DNA of 64,000 nt, from assembly GCA_027621295.1 (NCBI GenBank), contig JAQCBR010000005.1, positions 1 through 64,000 of the forward strand, read 5' to 3'. The stretch comes from Planctomycetota bacterium (lineage in GTDB: Bacteria > Planctomycetota > UBA1135 > UBA2386). A program made the translations under genes and the position numbers. Below are positions 8,550-17,190 of the stretch, piece after piece; the stretch's first letter is position 1; each line of letters opens with the position of its first letter. Below the pieces are notes generated by a model. It ran no database searches and was not told the origin of the DNA. It saw only the letters and a program-made list of their open reading frames with translations.

Positions 8550-10115
8550 TTAGCGACGCGCCTCCTCGGCGCGCGCGTGTGCTGCCCGGAGCACGCCACC
8601 CGGCCGGGCGCCGGTCGGCGCGTCGTCCCGGACGACCGCTTCGCCGGCGACGAAGACCGCACGGAAGCCGGTGGCGCGGTCGAAGGGCGCGGTGAACGTC
8701 GCGTTGTCCTGGACGCGCTCCGGGTCGAAGACGACCAGGTCGGCCGCGGCTCCGGCGGCGATCGTGCCACGGTCGCCGAGCCCCAGCAGCGCGGCCGGGA
8801 GTCCGGTCATCCGGTGCACGGCGTCCTCGAGCGTCAGCGCACCGCGTTCGCGCACGTGGTGGGCCAGCACCCGCGGGAACGTGCCGTGGCCGCGCGGGTG
8901 CCGCATCGTCGGGCTGCCGTCGGACGCGACCATCGCGCCTTCGCTGGTCAACAGCGCCTCCATCACGCCCTCGTCCATCACGAAGTAGGCGGCACTCGCG
9001 CCGTCGGGTCCGAGGTCGGCGAGGACTTCCTCGAACGGCCGCTGTTCGGTCGAAGCGATCTCGGCCAGCGTCCGTCCGGCGTACGGGCCCGAGCCGAACA
9101 GCGTCGCGGCCGGACCGTTCCTGGACTCGACGCGGCGGCGGAGGTGGTCGAGGAGATCGGCGCGCCGGTCGGCGAGGACCTCAGGCGTGCCGAGGGGTGG
9201 GCGCGCCCAGTCCGGGAACAGGATCGACACGCCGGTGTAGCTCGCGGTGTAGGGGTAGACGTCGGCGCTGACCGAGAGGCCCTCTGCGCGTGCCTTCTCC
9301 ATCCGATCGAGGATCACCGCCGCCCGCGCGGGGTCGTGGGCGTGGACGACCTTGGCGTGGGACAGGTGCGCGCGGGCGCCGGGCGCGGCGCGGCACTGGT
9401 CCAGGAGCTCGTCGACCGCGGCTGCGACAGCCCCGTCGTCCTCGTTCCGCACGTGGCTCGCGATGAACGCGCGCCGTGCGGCGACCGGGGCTGCGATCGC
9501 GGCCAGCTCGGCTGCGTCCGCGGAGCGACCGGGCGTGTACTCGAGTCCGGTCGACAGGCCGACGGCGCCGGCGTCGAGCGCGGCGTCCACGAGGTCGACC
9601 ATGCGCTGGATCGCCGCGGCATCCGGGCCCGCGGATGCCCCGATCCCGGCCTGGTCGCGGGCGCTGCCGTGCCCGATGCACGCAGTGACGTGCACCGCAG
9701 GCCTCCTCCGGTCGACCGCGTCGAACCAGGCGCCGAAGTCCTCCGAACCGGCCGGTGAAGAGCCGTCGAGCCCGAGGCAGATCGTCGTCACTCCCATCGT
9801 GACGAAGTTGCGGAACTCCGGCGTGCGGAGCGGGTCGCCGTGCGCGTGCACGTCGATGAAGCCGGGCGCGACCACCATGCCGGTCGCGTCGAGGACCTCG
9901 CGAGGCCGGAACGCGCTGGCGCCCTGGCCCGCGTCCGTCAGCGCCGCGATCTGCCCCGCTCGGATCACGACGTCACCGGCGAATGCCGCTCCGCCGGTTC
10001 CGTCGACGATGAGGCCACGCTCGATCACCAGGTCGCAGGCGGGCCGCGCGTCGGCGGGCGGGGTCGTGCAGGCTGCGACGACGCACGCGAGAACAGCCCC
10101 CGAGAACCTGCGCAT
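8550..10115 (-). CDS. N-acyl-D-amino-acid deacylase-like amidohydrolase, predicted lipoprotein
   Basis: Metal-dependent amidohydrolase (D-aminoacylase family) of 521 residues. It starts with a lipoprotein signal whose lipobox is VAAC (Cys at residue 16), so it is probably tethered on the periplasmic side. The metal-binding strand FIDVHAHGD is near residue 84. SHVRNEDDG, LSHAKV and the late block SDGSPTMRHPRGHG also match the family. A C-terminal beta-sandwich closes the protein. The ATG overlaps the stop of the DUF72 gene (TGATG). It would release D-amino acids from N-acyl derivatives, perhaps for recycling; the exact substrate is open. Confidence 0.9.
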   Translation of the reverse strand: MRRFSGAVLACVVAACTTPPADARPACDLVIERGLIVDGTGGAAFAGDVVIRAGQIAALTDAGQGASAFRPREVLDATGMVVAPGFIDVHAHGDPLRTPEFRNFVTMGVTTICLGLDGSSPAGSEDFGAWFDAVDRRRPAVHVTACIGHGSARDQAGIGASAGPDAAAIQRMVDLVDAALDAGAVGLSTGLEYTPGRSADAAELAAIAAPVAARRAFIASHVRNEDDGAVAAAVDELLDQCRAAPGARAHLSHAKVVHAHDPARAAVILDRMEKARAEGLSVSADVYPYTASYTGVSILFPDWARPPLGTPEVLADRRADLLDHLRRRVESRNGPAATLFGSGPYAGRTLAEIASTEQRPFEEVLADLGPDGASAAYFVMDEGVMEALLTSEGAMVASDGSPTMRHPRGHGTFPRVLAHHVRERGALTLEDAVHRMTGLPAALLGLGDRGTIAAGAAADLVVFDPERVQDNATFTAPFDRATGFRAVFVAGEAVVRDDAPTGARPGGVLRAAHARAEEARR

Positions 10116-10945
10116 CAACCGTTCACCCTGGCGACCAAGTCGCGGATCGAGGCCGGGCCGTGGCCCGCGTAGTGGTTGTTCGCGTACACGTACGCCTCCG
10201 GGACCGCGTCCAGCAGCTGCCGGAGCAGGGATGCCCAGCGGTCGAGGCGTTCGCCCTGGTCGATGACGATCCGGTCGAAGGTCTCGGTCTTCGCGTCGAC
10301 GGCCTTGCGGTCGCCGATCAGCCGCCCGTAGCAGAAGTCCGCCGTCACGACGTCGAGCTTCTCGGCGACCTCGGCGGGGTGCGGCATGTAGAGCAGGTCG
10401 ACGAGGACCAGCGCTATGTTCCGTGCGCGGAGCAGCGCGAGCAGCGGCTCGCCGAGCCAGGTGCGGTTCCGGACCTCGACCGCGTAGCGGAACGTCTTCG
10501 GCAGTCCGTCCAGGTACTCCGCGAGCCGGTCGAGGAAGGGGTCGAGCTTCGCGAACGCATCCTTCGCCAGGTACGGGAACTGCAGGACCAGTGGGCCACA
10601 GCGGGGCCCCAGCCGTTCCATCGCCCGCAGGAAGCGGCCGGTGTCGTCGTCCTCGCCCTCGCGCACCATGATCCGGGCGCCGTTCGGGCGCGCGCCGTCG
10701 CCGGCGTGCACGATCGTGCGCGGGAACTTCGCGGCGAGCTCGAAGCCGTCCGGCGTCTTCTCCCGCCAGCCGTCGACGAGTCGCGCGTCGGGCACGCGGT
10801 AGTAGGTGACGTCCGCCTCGACCGTGTCGAACTGCGACGCGTAGTAGGTCAGCCAGTCTCCGGGGAGCATGCCCTCGGGGTAGAAGACGCCCGACCAGGA
10901 CTTCTCCGACCAGCTCGACGTCCCGTAGCGCAGTCGTCCCGTCAC
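10115..10945 (-). CDS. DUF72 domain protein
   Basis: Protein of 276 residues of the widespread DUF72 (YecE-like) family, which has a TIM-barrel-like fold and no firmly established reaction. Family phrases are visible: GTSSWSEKSWSG at the N-terminus, FDTVEADVTYYRVP, FELAAKFPRTIVH, LVLQFPY, RYAVEVRNRTW and the C-terminal AYVYANNHYAGH. The GTG at 10945 overlaps the upstream stop as GTGA, which decides the start. It lies inside the six-gene run and overlaps the deacylase start by one base. Confidence 0.92.
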   Translation of the reverse strand: MTGRLRYGTSSWSEKSWSGVFYPEGMLPGDWLTYYASQFDTVEADVTYYRVPDARLVDGWREKTPDGFELAAKFPRTIVHAGDGARPNGARIMVREGEDDDTGRFLRAMERLGPRCGPLVLQFPYLAKDAFAKLDPFLDRLAEYLDGLPKTFRYAVEVRNRTWLGEPLLALLRARNIALVLVDLLYMPHPAEVAEKLDVVTADFCYGRLIGDRKAVDAKTETFDRIVIDQGERLDRWASLLRQLLDAVPEAYVYANNHYAGHGPASIRDLVARVNG

Positions 10946-11793
10946 CGCCGTTCTCCGCGGACCGGGAGAACGGTGACGGTCGCGGTGACCGCGTAGTGGT
11001 CGGATGCGTCGCGGTCCGTGTAGCGCGTGCGGTCGATGGACGCGCTGTCGACGCCGAGTCGGCGGTTGACGAGCACGTAGTCGATCTTCGCGCCGTCGAT
11101 CGACCCGCGGAATCCGCCGAACGTGCCGACCTTCTCGGCTTCCGGGTGCGCTGCGCGGAACGAGTCGGCGAGCCCGGCTCCGCGGAGAGCGTCGAGTGGT
11201 GCGGAGTCCTCGCCGGCGTTCAGGTCGCCGAGCACGAGCGTCGGTGTCTCGGGCTCTCCACGGACGCGCGAGCCGATCATCCGGGCCGACTCGAGCCGCG
11301 CGCGTTCTCCTCGATGGTCGAAGTGGGCGTTGAGCACGAGGAGTGGAGTGCCGTCGACCCGATCGACGAGCCGGGCCCAGGTGCAGACCCGAGGCAGCGC
11401 GGCGTCCCATCCGCGCGCGCCCGGCGTCTCCGAGTCCGGCGCGAGCCAGAACGTGCCCGAGTCCGCGATCTCGAACCGGCGTTCGTCGACGAACAGCGCA
11501 GCGTGTTCGCCGCCCCCGTCCGCGTCGCGCCCGATGCCGATGCGACGGTGGTGGGGGAATGCCTCCTCGAGGAACCGGAGCTGGAACGCCAGCGCCTCCT
11601 GGACGCCGAGCACGTGCGGCTGATGCCGGTCGATCGTGTCCGCGACGAGATCCTGTCGCCGCGCCCAGTGGTTCCGCCCGTCGTTCGCCGTGCCGTAGCG
11701 GATGTTGAAGCTCATCACCCGGATGGGCTCGGCCGTCGTGGTCTCGGGCGCGAGCGAAGTGAGCAGGAGTGCTGCGATGGCGAGTGTGGGCAC
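10942..11793 (-). CDS. Exported endonuclease/exonuclease/phosphatase-family hydrolase
   Basis: EEP-superfamily phosphodiesterase of 283 residues. Every catalytic block of the fold is visible: MSFNIRYG, GVQEAL, NAHFDHRG, LGDLNAGE, IDYVLVN and SDHYAV. The only plausible start before the fold is the GTG at 11793, which gives a short signal peptide (LAIAALLLTSLAPETTTAEP), so the enzyme is probably periplasmic or secreted. It is the first gene of the six-gene run and is divergent from the ATP-grasp gene. Members of this family cleave nucleic acids, inositol phosphates or sphingomyelin; which applies here is unknown. Confidence 0.9.
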   Translation of the reverse strand: MPTLAIAALLLTSLAPETTTAEPIRVMSFNIRYGTANDGRNHWARRQDLVADTIDRHQPHVLGVQEALAFQLRFLEEAFPHHRRIGIGRDADGGGEHAALFVDERRFEIADSGTFWLAPDSETPGARGWDAALPRVCTWARLVDRVDGTPLLVLNAHFDHRGERARLESARMIGSRVRGEPETPTLVLGDLNAGEDSAPLDALRGAGLADSFRAAHPEAEKVGTFGGFRGSIDGAKIDYVLVNRRLGVDSASIDRTRYTDRDASDHYAVTATVTVLPVRGERR

Positions 11794-11932
11794 GATGGGA
11801 TCGGAGGAGGTTCGGGGTTCGATGCGGACGCGGCTCGCGGCGGCCGGTTTCGCCCGTGGCAGCGGAGAATCGGGACCGGCATCCACGTTGCGTGATGCGC
11901 CGTCCGGGAATGGACGATAGAGGAAGAGCACC

Positions 11933-13165
11933 GTGTCGTCCGCCCGCCACAAGACCCCGGTCCTCCTGACCGCCCTGAACCTCAACGGTCTCGGGGTCGC
12001 GCGTGTCCTCTGGGAGCACGGGGTCGAGGTCCATGCGCTGCACGACGGGCCCGACGACGCGCCGGAACTCCAGACGTGCGCCGTCCGCCGCGTGTGGCGG
12101 AGGCCGATCGGCGAGGACCTCGTCGACTTCCTGGCTCGGATCGGTCCCGAGATCGGCGCCGACCGTCCGGTGCTGATGCCGATCACCGACGAGTCCGTCG
12201 AGAGGATCACGGCGGCCCACGCGCGGCTCGAGGCGATCTACCGTCTCCCTTACGGCGACCCCCGTGCGGTGAACGAGCTGCTCAGCAAGAAGGGCATCGA
12301 CGCCGCGGCGCGTGCGCACGGCGTTCCCGTGCCGGCGACGTTCGCGGTGGAGTCCGTCGCGGACATGGAGGGCGTGGCCCGGGAGGTCCGCTACCCGTGC
12401 ATCCTGAAGCCCCAGGACAAGTCGCCGGCGTTCGCGACGACGGGCGCCAAGAAGGCGTCGCGGCTCGAGGACGCGGCGTCGCTGATGGCGGCCTACCGCG
12501 GGTTCTGCGACGCCGAGCCGCGCGCGGTCGTGCAGGAGTTCATCCCCGGCAGCGATGCCGACGTCCACTTCTGCCTCGTGGCCCTCGGGCAGGACGGTCG
12601 TCTGCTGGGTTCGTTCGTCGGTCACAAGATCCGCCAGTGGCCGCCGCGCTGCGGCGGGACCGCCTCCTGCGGACCCGCGCGGGCTCCCGAGCTGGTCGAG
12701 CGGACCGCGGGGTTCCTCGCGGCGGCGGGCGTGCGCGGCGTCGCGTCGTGTGAGTACAAGCGGGACCCCAGGGACGGGCGGTTCCTGCTGATCGAGCCCA
12801 CCGTGGGGCGGAGCGACTGGCAGAACGCCGTCGCGGACATCAACGGCGTGCCGATCCCCTACCTGGTCTACGCCGACGTGGTCGGAGCACCGATTCCGGA
12901 GGTCCGACCGTCGAGGTGGCCCCGGAAGTGGGTGCATTTCACCTCCGACCTTCGTTCCGCCGATGAATACCGGAAACGCGGGGAGCTCAGCCGCCTCGGC
13001 TGGCTGTGGTCCCTCCGTCCTCCGATCCGCTGGTCGTACTTCCACCGTGCGGACACCGGGCCCGCGCGCGCCATCTGGGCCGCGTCGCTCCGGCGTCTGG
13101 CGAAGAAGCTCGGTCTTCCGACGGGGGGCGGTTCCCCCGAGGAGACCGAGGAACGCCCAGCATGA
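11933..13165 (+). CDS. ATP-grasp carboxylate-amine/thiol ligase-like protein
   Basis: Predicted ATP-dependent ligase of 410 residues. The N-terminal Rossmann-like subdomain (PVLLTALNLNGLGVARVLWE) precedes the ATP-grasp core, with ATP-binding phrases YPCILKPQDKSP (about residue 155), AVVQEFIPGSD and the metal-binding FLLIEPTVGRSDW. It resembles the carbamoyl-phosphate-synthase-like and D-aspartate-ligase-like ATP-grasp enzymes often found in surface-polysaccharide clusters. The GTG at 11933 has AGGAAGAG 5 bases upstream. The stop overlaps the next gene (ATGA), so the two products probably work together. An amide- or peptide-type decoration of a glycan or lipid carrier is a possible role. Confidence 0.85.
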   Translation: MSSARHKTPVLLTALNLNGLGVARVLWEHGVEVHALHDGPDDAPELQTCAVRRVWRRPIGEDLVDFLARIGPEIGADRPVLMPITDESVERITAAHARLEAIYRLPYGDPRAVNELLSKKGIDAAARAHGVPVPATFAVESVADMEGVAREVRYPCILKPQDKSPAFATTGAKKASRLEDAASLMAAYRGFCDAEPRAVVQEFIPGSDADVHFCLVALGQDGRLLGSFVGHKIRQWPPRCGGTASCGPARAPELVERTAGFLAAAGVRGVASCEYKRDPRDGRFLLIEPTVGRSDWQNAVADINGVPIPYLVYADVVGAPIPEVRPSRWPRKWVHFTSDLRSADEYRKRGELSRLGWLWSLRPPIRWSYFHRADTGPARAIWAASLRRLAKKLGLPTGGGSPEETEERPA

Positions 13166-14358
13166 CCGTGATCAGCCGGACCGAGACGATGAACCCGCAG
13201 CAGGAGGCCATCACCGCGACGTTCCGCGATCGGTTCGTGCCGGTCGCGCTGCGCGGTCTCGAGCGGATGCTCGTCGACGATGGCCGCTGGTTCTCGTTCC
13301 GTGCGTTCGCCGGGGCTGGCGCCGAAGAGCTCCGCAACGAGGGGATCTCCGAGCGCTACTCGGTGATGTCCCTGCTCGGCCTCGACGCACAGCGCGCGCT
13401 CGGTCGTAGCGATTTAGTCGAGACCGGACCCGTCGTCGAGAGTCTCGCCGCGTGGGCGCCGCGGGCACCGAGCCTCGGGGATGCGGGGCTCGTCCTCTGG
13501 AACCACATCCAGCGCGGCGACGACCGCGCGGAAGCGCTCGCGCGTGCGATCGTCGATCGGCGTGCCGAGCTGGACCGACGCGAGTTCGGATTCGCCAGCA
13601 TGGACATGGGCTGCCTCGTCCTCGGTCTCTCGGAGGCGCTGCGCGCTGGCTGCGAGGTCCACGGGCAGCGCGAGCTCGCGGCCAGCGTCGCTGGACGGCT
13701 GATGGAGCAGCAGGACCCGGCGACCCGGCTGTTCTCGTTCGGTCGCAAGACCCGCCGCAAGAACCTGATCCGCCTGCGTTCGGACACCCACCTGGGCAGC
13801 TTCGCCTCGCAGGTCTACCCGACGATGGGTCTCTCGGCGCACGCGCGTGCGACCGGCGACGAACGTTCGGCGGCCGGCGCCGCCGGCTGCGCCCAGCGCA
13901 TCTGCGCGCTCCAGGGCGAGGCCGGGCAGTGGTGGTGGGTCTACCACGTGAAGACGGGTCGCGAGGCCGTCCGCTACCCGGTCTACACCGTCCACCAGGA
14001 CGCGATGGGGCCGATGATGCTCGCCGCGGCTGCGCTCGGCGTGGGCGACGACTCCCGCTACCACGACGCGATCGCCAAGAGCCTCGGCTGGTTCGATCGG
14101 CGTCCGGAACTCCCGAACGCAGAGTTCGTCGACGAAGCGCGCGGTGCGGTCTGGCGCGCAGCCCAACACGACGACCCGTCCTCGACCGGCCTGCTCGGCC
14201 TCGGCTCGGGCGAACTCAAGCGCATGCACTTCGGTGCGTGGACCGGTCGCGCGGACGAGCGGCCGCTCCACGGTGGCCACGTCTGCGGCGAGTGCCGCTC
14301 CTACCACCTCGGCTGGATCCTGCTGGCGGACGCGATGTACGCCGAGGTCGTGGGGTGA
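13162..14358 (+). CDS. Uncharacterised predicted alpha/alpha-toroid protein coupled to ATP-grasp
   Basis: Not recognised as a named family. The 398-residue product has no signal peptide or membrane segment and is a series of alpha-helices. Gly/Ala-rich turns and aromatic clusters (QWWWVYHVKTG, RYPVYTVHQDAMGPMML, ELKRMHFGAWTGRA) give the look of an alpha/alpha toroid such as terpene-cyclase-like or unsaturated-glycan-hydrolase folds. It ends with a Cys pair (GGHVCGECRSYH) that could bind metal. The ATG at 13162 overlaps the ATP-grasp stop by four bases. The strict coupling argues for a joint role, possibly making or processing the ATP-grasp product. Confidence 0.8.
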   Translation: MTVISRTETMNPQQEAITATFRDRFVPVALRGLERMLVDDGRWFSFRAFAGAGAEELRNEGISERYSVMSLLGLDAQRALGRSDLVETGPVVESLAAWAPRAPSLGDAGLVLWNHIQRGDDRAEALARAIVDRRAELDRREFGFASMDMGCLVLGLSEALRAGCEVHGQRELAASVAGRLMEQQDPATRLFSFGRKTRRKNLIRLRSDTHLGSFASQVYPTMGLSAHARATGDERSAAGAAGCAQRICALQGEAGQWWWVYHVKTGREAVRYPVYTVHQDAMGPMMLAAAALGVGDDSRYHDAIAKSLGWFDRRPELPNAEFVDEARGAVWRAAQHDDPSSTGLLGLGSGELKRMHFGAWTGRADERPLHGGHVCGECRSYHLGWILLADAMYAEVVG

Positions 14359-14365
14359 TGCCGTG

Positions 14366-14508
14366 CGGGGTTCCCCGTGCCCGTTCCGTGGCACAGGGAC
14401 CTCCCGAGCACTCGGAGTCCGTGACCGAATCGGGTCGCGGGCTCTGCCGCAGCCGCGGAGCGGCTGCCAATCAAGCAATCGAGGGGCCGTAGACTGATTC
14501 GGTCACGG
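14366..14508. repeat. Cluster of inverted repeats in the 14359-14533 spacer
   Basis: The spacer between two converging genes holds nested dyads. CGGGG/CCCCG lies at 14366-14377 and GTGCC/GGCAC at 14377-14394. A perfect 13-bp inverted repeat, CCGTGACCGAATC at 14419-14431 against GATTCGGTCACGG at 14496-14508, encloses a perfect 8-bp hairpin, GCAGCCGC-GGA-GCGGCTGC at 14449-14467. No T-tract follows on either strand. It may be a bidirectional terminator, a structured RNA or a small palindromic repeat element. No gene was seen in the spacer. Confidence 0.6.
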
Positions 14509-14533
14509 CCTCTCCGGGCGGTCGGGGCTGCGG

Positions 14534-14752
14534 TCAGGATGCGCCCGACGATTCCCTCAGTCGCCGCAGCTGCATACGCGCTTCACCGAGGTTCTCGATG
14601 AGCCATGTCGTCTGGTCGGCGAGAGCCGCGCGGCTGTCGCGCTCATGCTGGAGGGCCGAACGCAAGGACTCGATTTCGGGGAGAGCCTGCTCGATGCGCG
14701 AAAGGCGCTCATCGATGGCTTCGAGCTTCCTCAGGACTTGGTCTGGTTCCAT
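14534..14752 (-). CDS. Small coiled-coil protein (72 residues)
   Basis: Short open frame of 72 residues reading MEPDQVLRKLEAIDERLSRI at its start and continuing in heptad-like Leu/Ile/Ala spacing to the end. The whole product looks like one parallel coiled coil. It lies 51 bases after the GT2 gene on the same strand and is the last gene of that run. The ribosome-binding site is weak. Helical composition resembles the coiled-coil linker in the 1652-residue fusion protein upstream, so it could help assemble the glycosyltransferases. That role is a guess. Confidence 0.55.
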   Translation of the reverse strand: MEPDQVLRKLEAIDERLSRIEQALPEIESLRSALQHERDSRAALADQTTWLIENLGEARMQLRRLRESSGAS

Positions 14753-14803
14753 GGGCTGGATGGGGATGTCGGAGCTGTGGCTCGGCAGGAGGTGGCGTCG
14801 GGA

Positions 14804-15775
14804 TCAGATGCCTCGGTGCATCCTCGCGTCGACTTCGAGGAAGAGCGCGTTCGCGGAGTCGGCTGGTCGGGTGATCGAGCTTGCCCCGAGGAACATCCCG
14901 AGTGGCGCCGCCTGCGCGTATGCGCGTGCCCATTCATGCATCTCGCGCAGCGCATCGCTGTCCTCGATGCCCAGGTCGTCGACGATGCGGGCATACTCTT
15001 CTTGGCCCCACCGGACGGCGGCGCGGTAATCCGCGTGGGTCTTCATCAGATGGACTCCGAACAGATCGCGGAGGTTCTGATGATCACAGTAGATGCGGCG
15101 GCCCTCTTCGCGCGCCGAGCGGTTGTGGCTGTGGATCACCGTCGAACGGGGCTCGAAGGCGATCCGGTAGCCTGACAGGATCAGGCGCTTGCCGAACGCG
15201 ACATCCTCACCGAACGGGCGCTCTCCGAACCCCCCGACCGCCGCCCAGGCTGCGCGCCGCACGGAGCCCGCGACGTTGTCGTAGGCGCAGCGCTGCAGGC
15301 GCTGCATCGGCTCCAGGGAGGCGAACTCATCGGGGGTGCAGGGCTGCTGGACGACTTTCGTGTTCGTGCCGGCCGTCCATTCTCGGAGCCGGCGAGCAAT
15401 GAAGGGGTTGCAGTCGGGACGAGGCAGCTGGCGACAGTATGCGGCCCCGACGTCGGGATCTTCATAGCCCGATATGAGTGCGTCCAGCCAATCGTCGGTG
15501 GCGGGAGTCGCGTCCTGGGTCAGCAGCACGACGACGTCGCCCTCGGCGCGCCCGATCATGCGGTCCCGGGTCCGGCCGTGATCGAAGTCGGCCTGATCGA
15601 TGCCCTCGACCGCGAAGCCGTGGGCTGCCAGCAGATCCTGCGTCCCGTCGGTCGAGCCGCTGTCGATCGCGATCTTCTCCAGCTCGGAGGCGCGAGGCTG
15701 GCGATCGATGGCTTCCAGCACTTCGGCCAGGAGAGGGCCGCCCTGGAACGTTGGAATGGCGATGCTGATCCGCAC
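14804..15775 (-). CDS. GT2-family glycosyltransferase, rhamnosyltransferase-like
   Basis: GT-A fold transferase of 323 residues, cytoplasmic, using a nucleotide sugar. The N-terminal ISIAIPTFQGG and IDSGSTDGTQ mark the nucleotide-binding half. The metal-site region reads LLTQDATPAT, the form typical of dTDP-rhamnose transferases. A later acceptor-site block is GERPFGEDVAFGKRLI. It starts with GTG at 15775, ten bases after the GT4 stop, so the two are co-transcribed. It probably adds a deoxyhexose to a surface glycan; sugar and linkage are inferred from family resemblance only. Confidence 0.9.
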   Translation of the reverse strand: MRISIAIPTFQGGPLLAEVLEAIDRQPRASELEKIAIDSGSTDGTQDLLAAHGFAVEGIDQADFDHGRTRDRMIGRAEGDVVVLLTQDATPATDDWLDALISGYEDPDVGAAYCRQLPRPDCNPFIARRLREWTAGTNTKVVQQPCTPDEFASLEPMQRLQRCAYDNVAGSVRRAAWAAVGGFGERPFGEDVAFGKRLILSGYRIAFEPRSTVIHSHNRSAREEGRRIYCDHQNLRDLFGVHLMKTHADYRAAVRWGQEEYARIVDDLGIEDSDALREMHEWARAYAQAAPLGMFLGASSITRPADSANALFLEVDARMHRGI

Positions 15776-15785
15776 GGTCCCAAGC

Positions 15786-17126
15786 CTACGTGGGGGCCCC
15801 GAGTTCTCGGTAGATTCCCGCTATCTCCTCGACGTTTTCCTGCAATGTCTTCACCGGTGGCAGGGCGGTCCGATAGCGGGTGAGTCTGTCTGGTTCGGCG
15901 GCGAGTCGGTCGATGCGATGCCTGAGCTCCGTCTCGTCTCCGGCCGGGAACAGGTCGCCGTGGACGCCATCGGCGACGATCTCGCTCATGCCGCCAAGGT
16001 CGGAGGCAATGACTGGGACTCCCGCTGCGTAGGCCTCGAGGATGACGAACGGGGTGTTCTCGTACCACTTCGACGGCGCGACCAGAACGTCGACCCCGGC
16101 GAGGACCGACCCGAGTCGTTCGCGGGGAAAGGGGCCCTCGAAGCGGACCCTGGGATCGGAAGCAGCTTCTTCGGCGAGCTTCGGCGCGAAGTCGGGGAAG
16201 TCCGTGAGTCGTCCGTGGACCGACAGCGTCACGTCGGATCGGCTCGCGAGGACGGCTCGGACGAGGACGTCCGTCCCCTTGTACTCGGCGATCGAGCCGA
16301 AGAACGCGAGGCGGAGCGGCGCGCCGTCGGGGCGGGGTGCACGCTCTGCCCCCGCCAGGCGGCTGGTGTCGACGCCGTAGGTCAACACGTCGATGCGGTC
16401 GCTCGGGTAGCCGTTCTTCACGAACATGTCTCGTAGGAACCGGGAGGGAGCGAGCACGCGGTCGGCTCCCAGCAATGCGTCGTGGAGTCGGCGGGGGCGG
16501 AGCCCGAGGGTCATCGCACGGCCGGTGGGGCCGCGTCCGACGTATTGCTGGCTCGGCACCAGCGGCGCGATCCGAGCGAGTGCGTCCTCGAGTTCGCGGT
16601 CTTGGATCTTCTGCTCCAGGTCCGGCCGCATGCAGGGAATGCATCCGAGGCCGCCCTGCGGCGGTCCCTCGCACAGCGTGCCGTCCGGCCTGCGTAGGAC
16701 GATGGCCGGGCACAGGTACCAGAAGTCCATCAAGTGGACGACGGTCGGGATCGCGAGGGCTCGCGCCTCCGCAATGAGTTCGGCACCGAGGTAGCGGAGA
16801 TGGAAGAAGTGGACGAGGTCGGGCCGTGTCTCCGCGAGTCGCTTCGATATCTGAGCGGCGACATAGGGGTGGGCGACCTCCATGCGCTCGAAGTCCCGAT
16901 CGAGGCAGTGCCAGAAGCGGAGCCGCCAGACCGGCAGGTCGTCTACGGCTTCCTCCCAGGCTTCGAAGAGCACCTCACGTTCCGCGAAGTTCGGCTCGAG
17001 CGATATCACGCTCACGTCGTGTCCGAGCTTCTGCATGCCCTTCGCCACCGAATACGCGTACTGCTCGGTGCCGGTGAAGTAGCGCGGCAGGAATTGATGG
17101 ACGACCAGAGTGATTCGCGCGGTCAT
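15786..17126 (-). CDS. GT4-family glycosyltransferase with a Cys-rich insertion
   Basis: GT-B fold retaining glycosyltransferase of 446 residues. The N-terminal half begins ITLVVHQFLPRYFTGTEQYA. The C-terminal nucleotide-sugar half carries LAFFGSIAEYKGTDVLV and the E-x7-E region EAYAAGVPVIASDLGGMSEIV. Between residues about 150 and 167 there is an inserted segment with three cysteines (LCEG, then GCIPC), which could bind metal and is not part of the common GT4 core. The ATG at 17126 heads a short run with the GT2 and coiled-coil genes. It probably builds an exopolysaccharide or O-antigen-like glycan. Confidence 0.9.
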   Translation of the reverse strand: MTARITLVVHQFLPRYFTGTEQYAYSVAKGMQKLGHDVSVISLEPNFAEREVLFEAWEEAVDDLPVWRLRFWHCLDRDFERMEVAHPYVAAQISKRLAETRPDLVHFFHLRYLGAELIAEARALAIPTVVHLMDFWYLCPAIVLRRPDGTLCEGPPQGGLGCIPCMRPDLEQKIQDRELEDALARIAPLVPSQQYVGRGPTGRAMTLGLRPRRLHDALLGADRVLAPSRFLRDMFVKNGYPSDRIDVLTYGVDTSRLAGAERAPRPDGAPLRLAFFGSIAEYKGTDVLVRAVLASRSDVTLSVHGRLTDFPDFAPKLAEEAASDPRVRFEGPFPRERLGSVLAGVDVLVAPSKWYENTPFVILEAYAAGVPVIASDLGGMSEIVADGVHGDLFPAGDETELRHRIDRLAAEPDRLTRYRTALPPVKTLQENVEEIAGIYRELGAPT

Positions 17127-17190
17127 GACCCCCCTCTCTCAACCTCGCTGATGCTCCTAGACGGGTGGCGCCAAGAGGTCAATCGTCCCT

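Noticed and set aside
14419-14508. Insertion-sequence or MITE with 13-bp terminal inverted repeats.
   Set aside because: No flanking target duplication was visible, so a mobile element is not supported from this copy alone.
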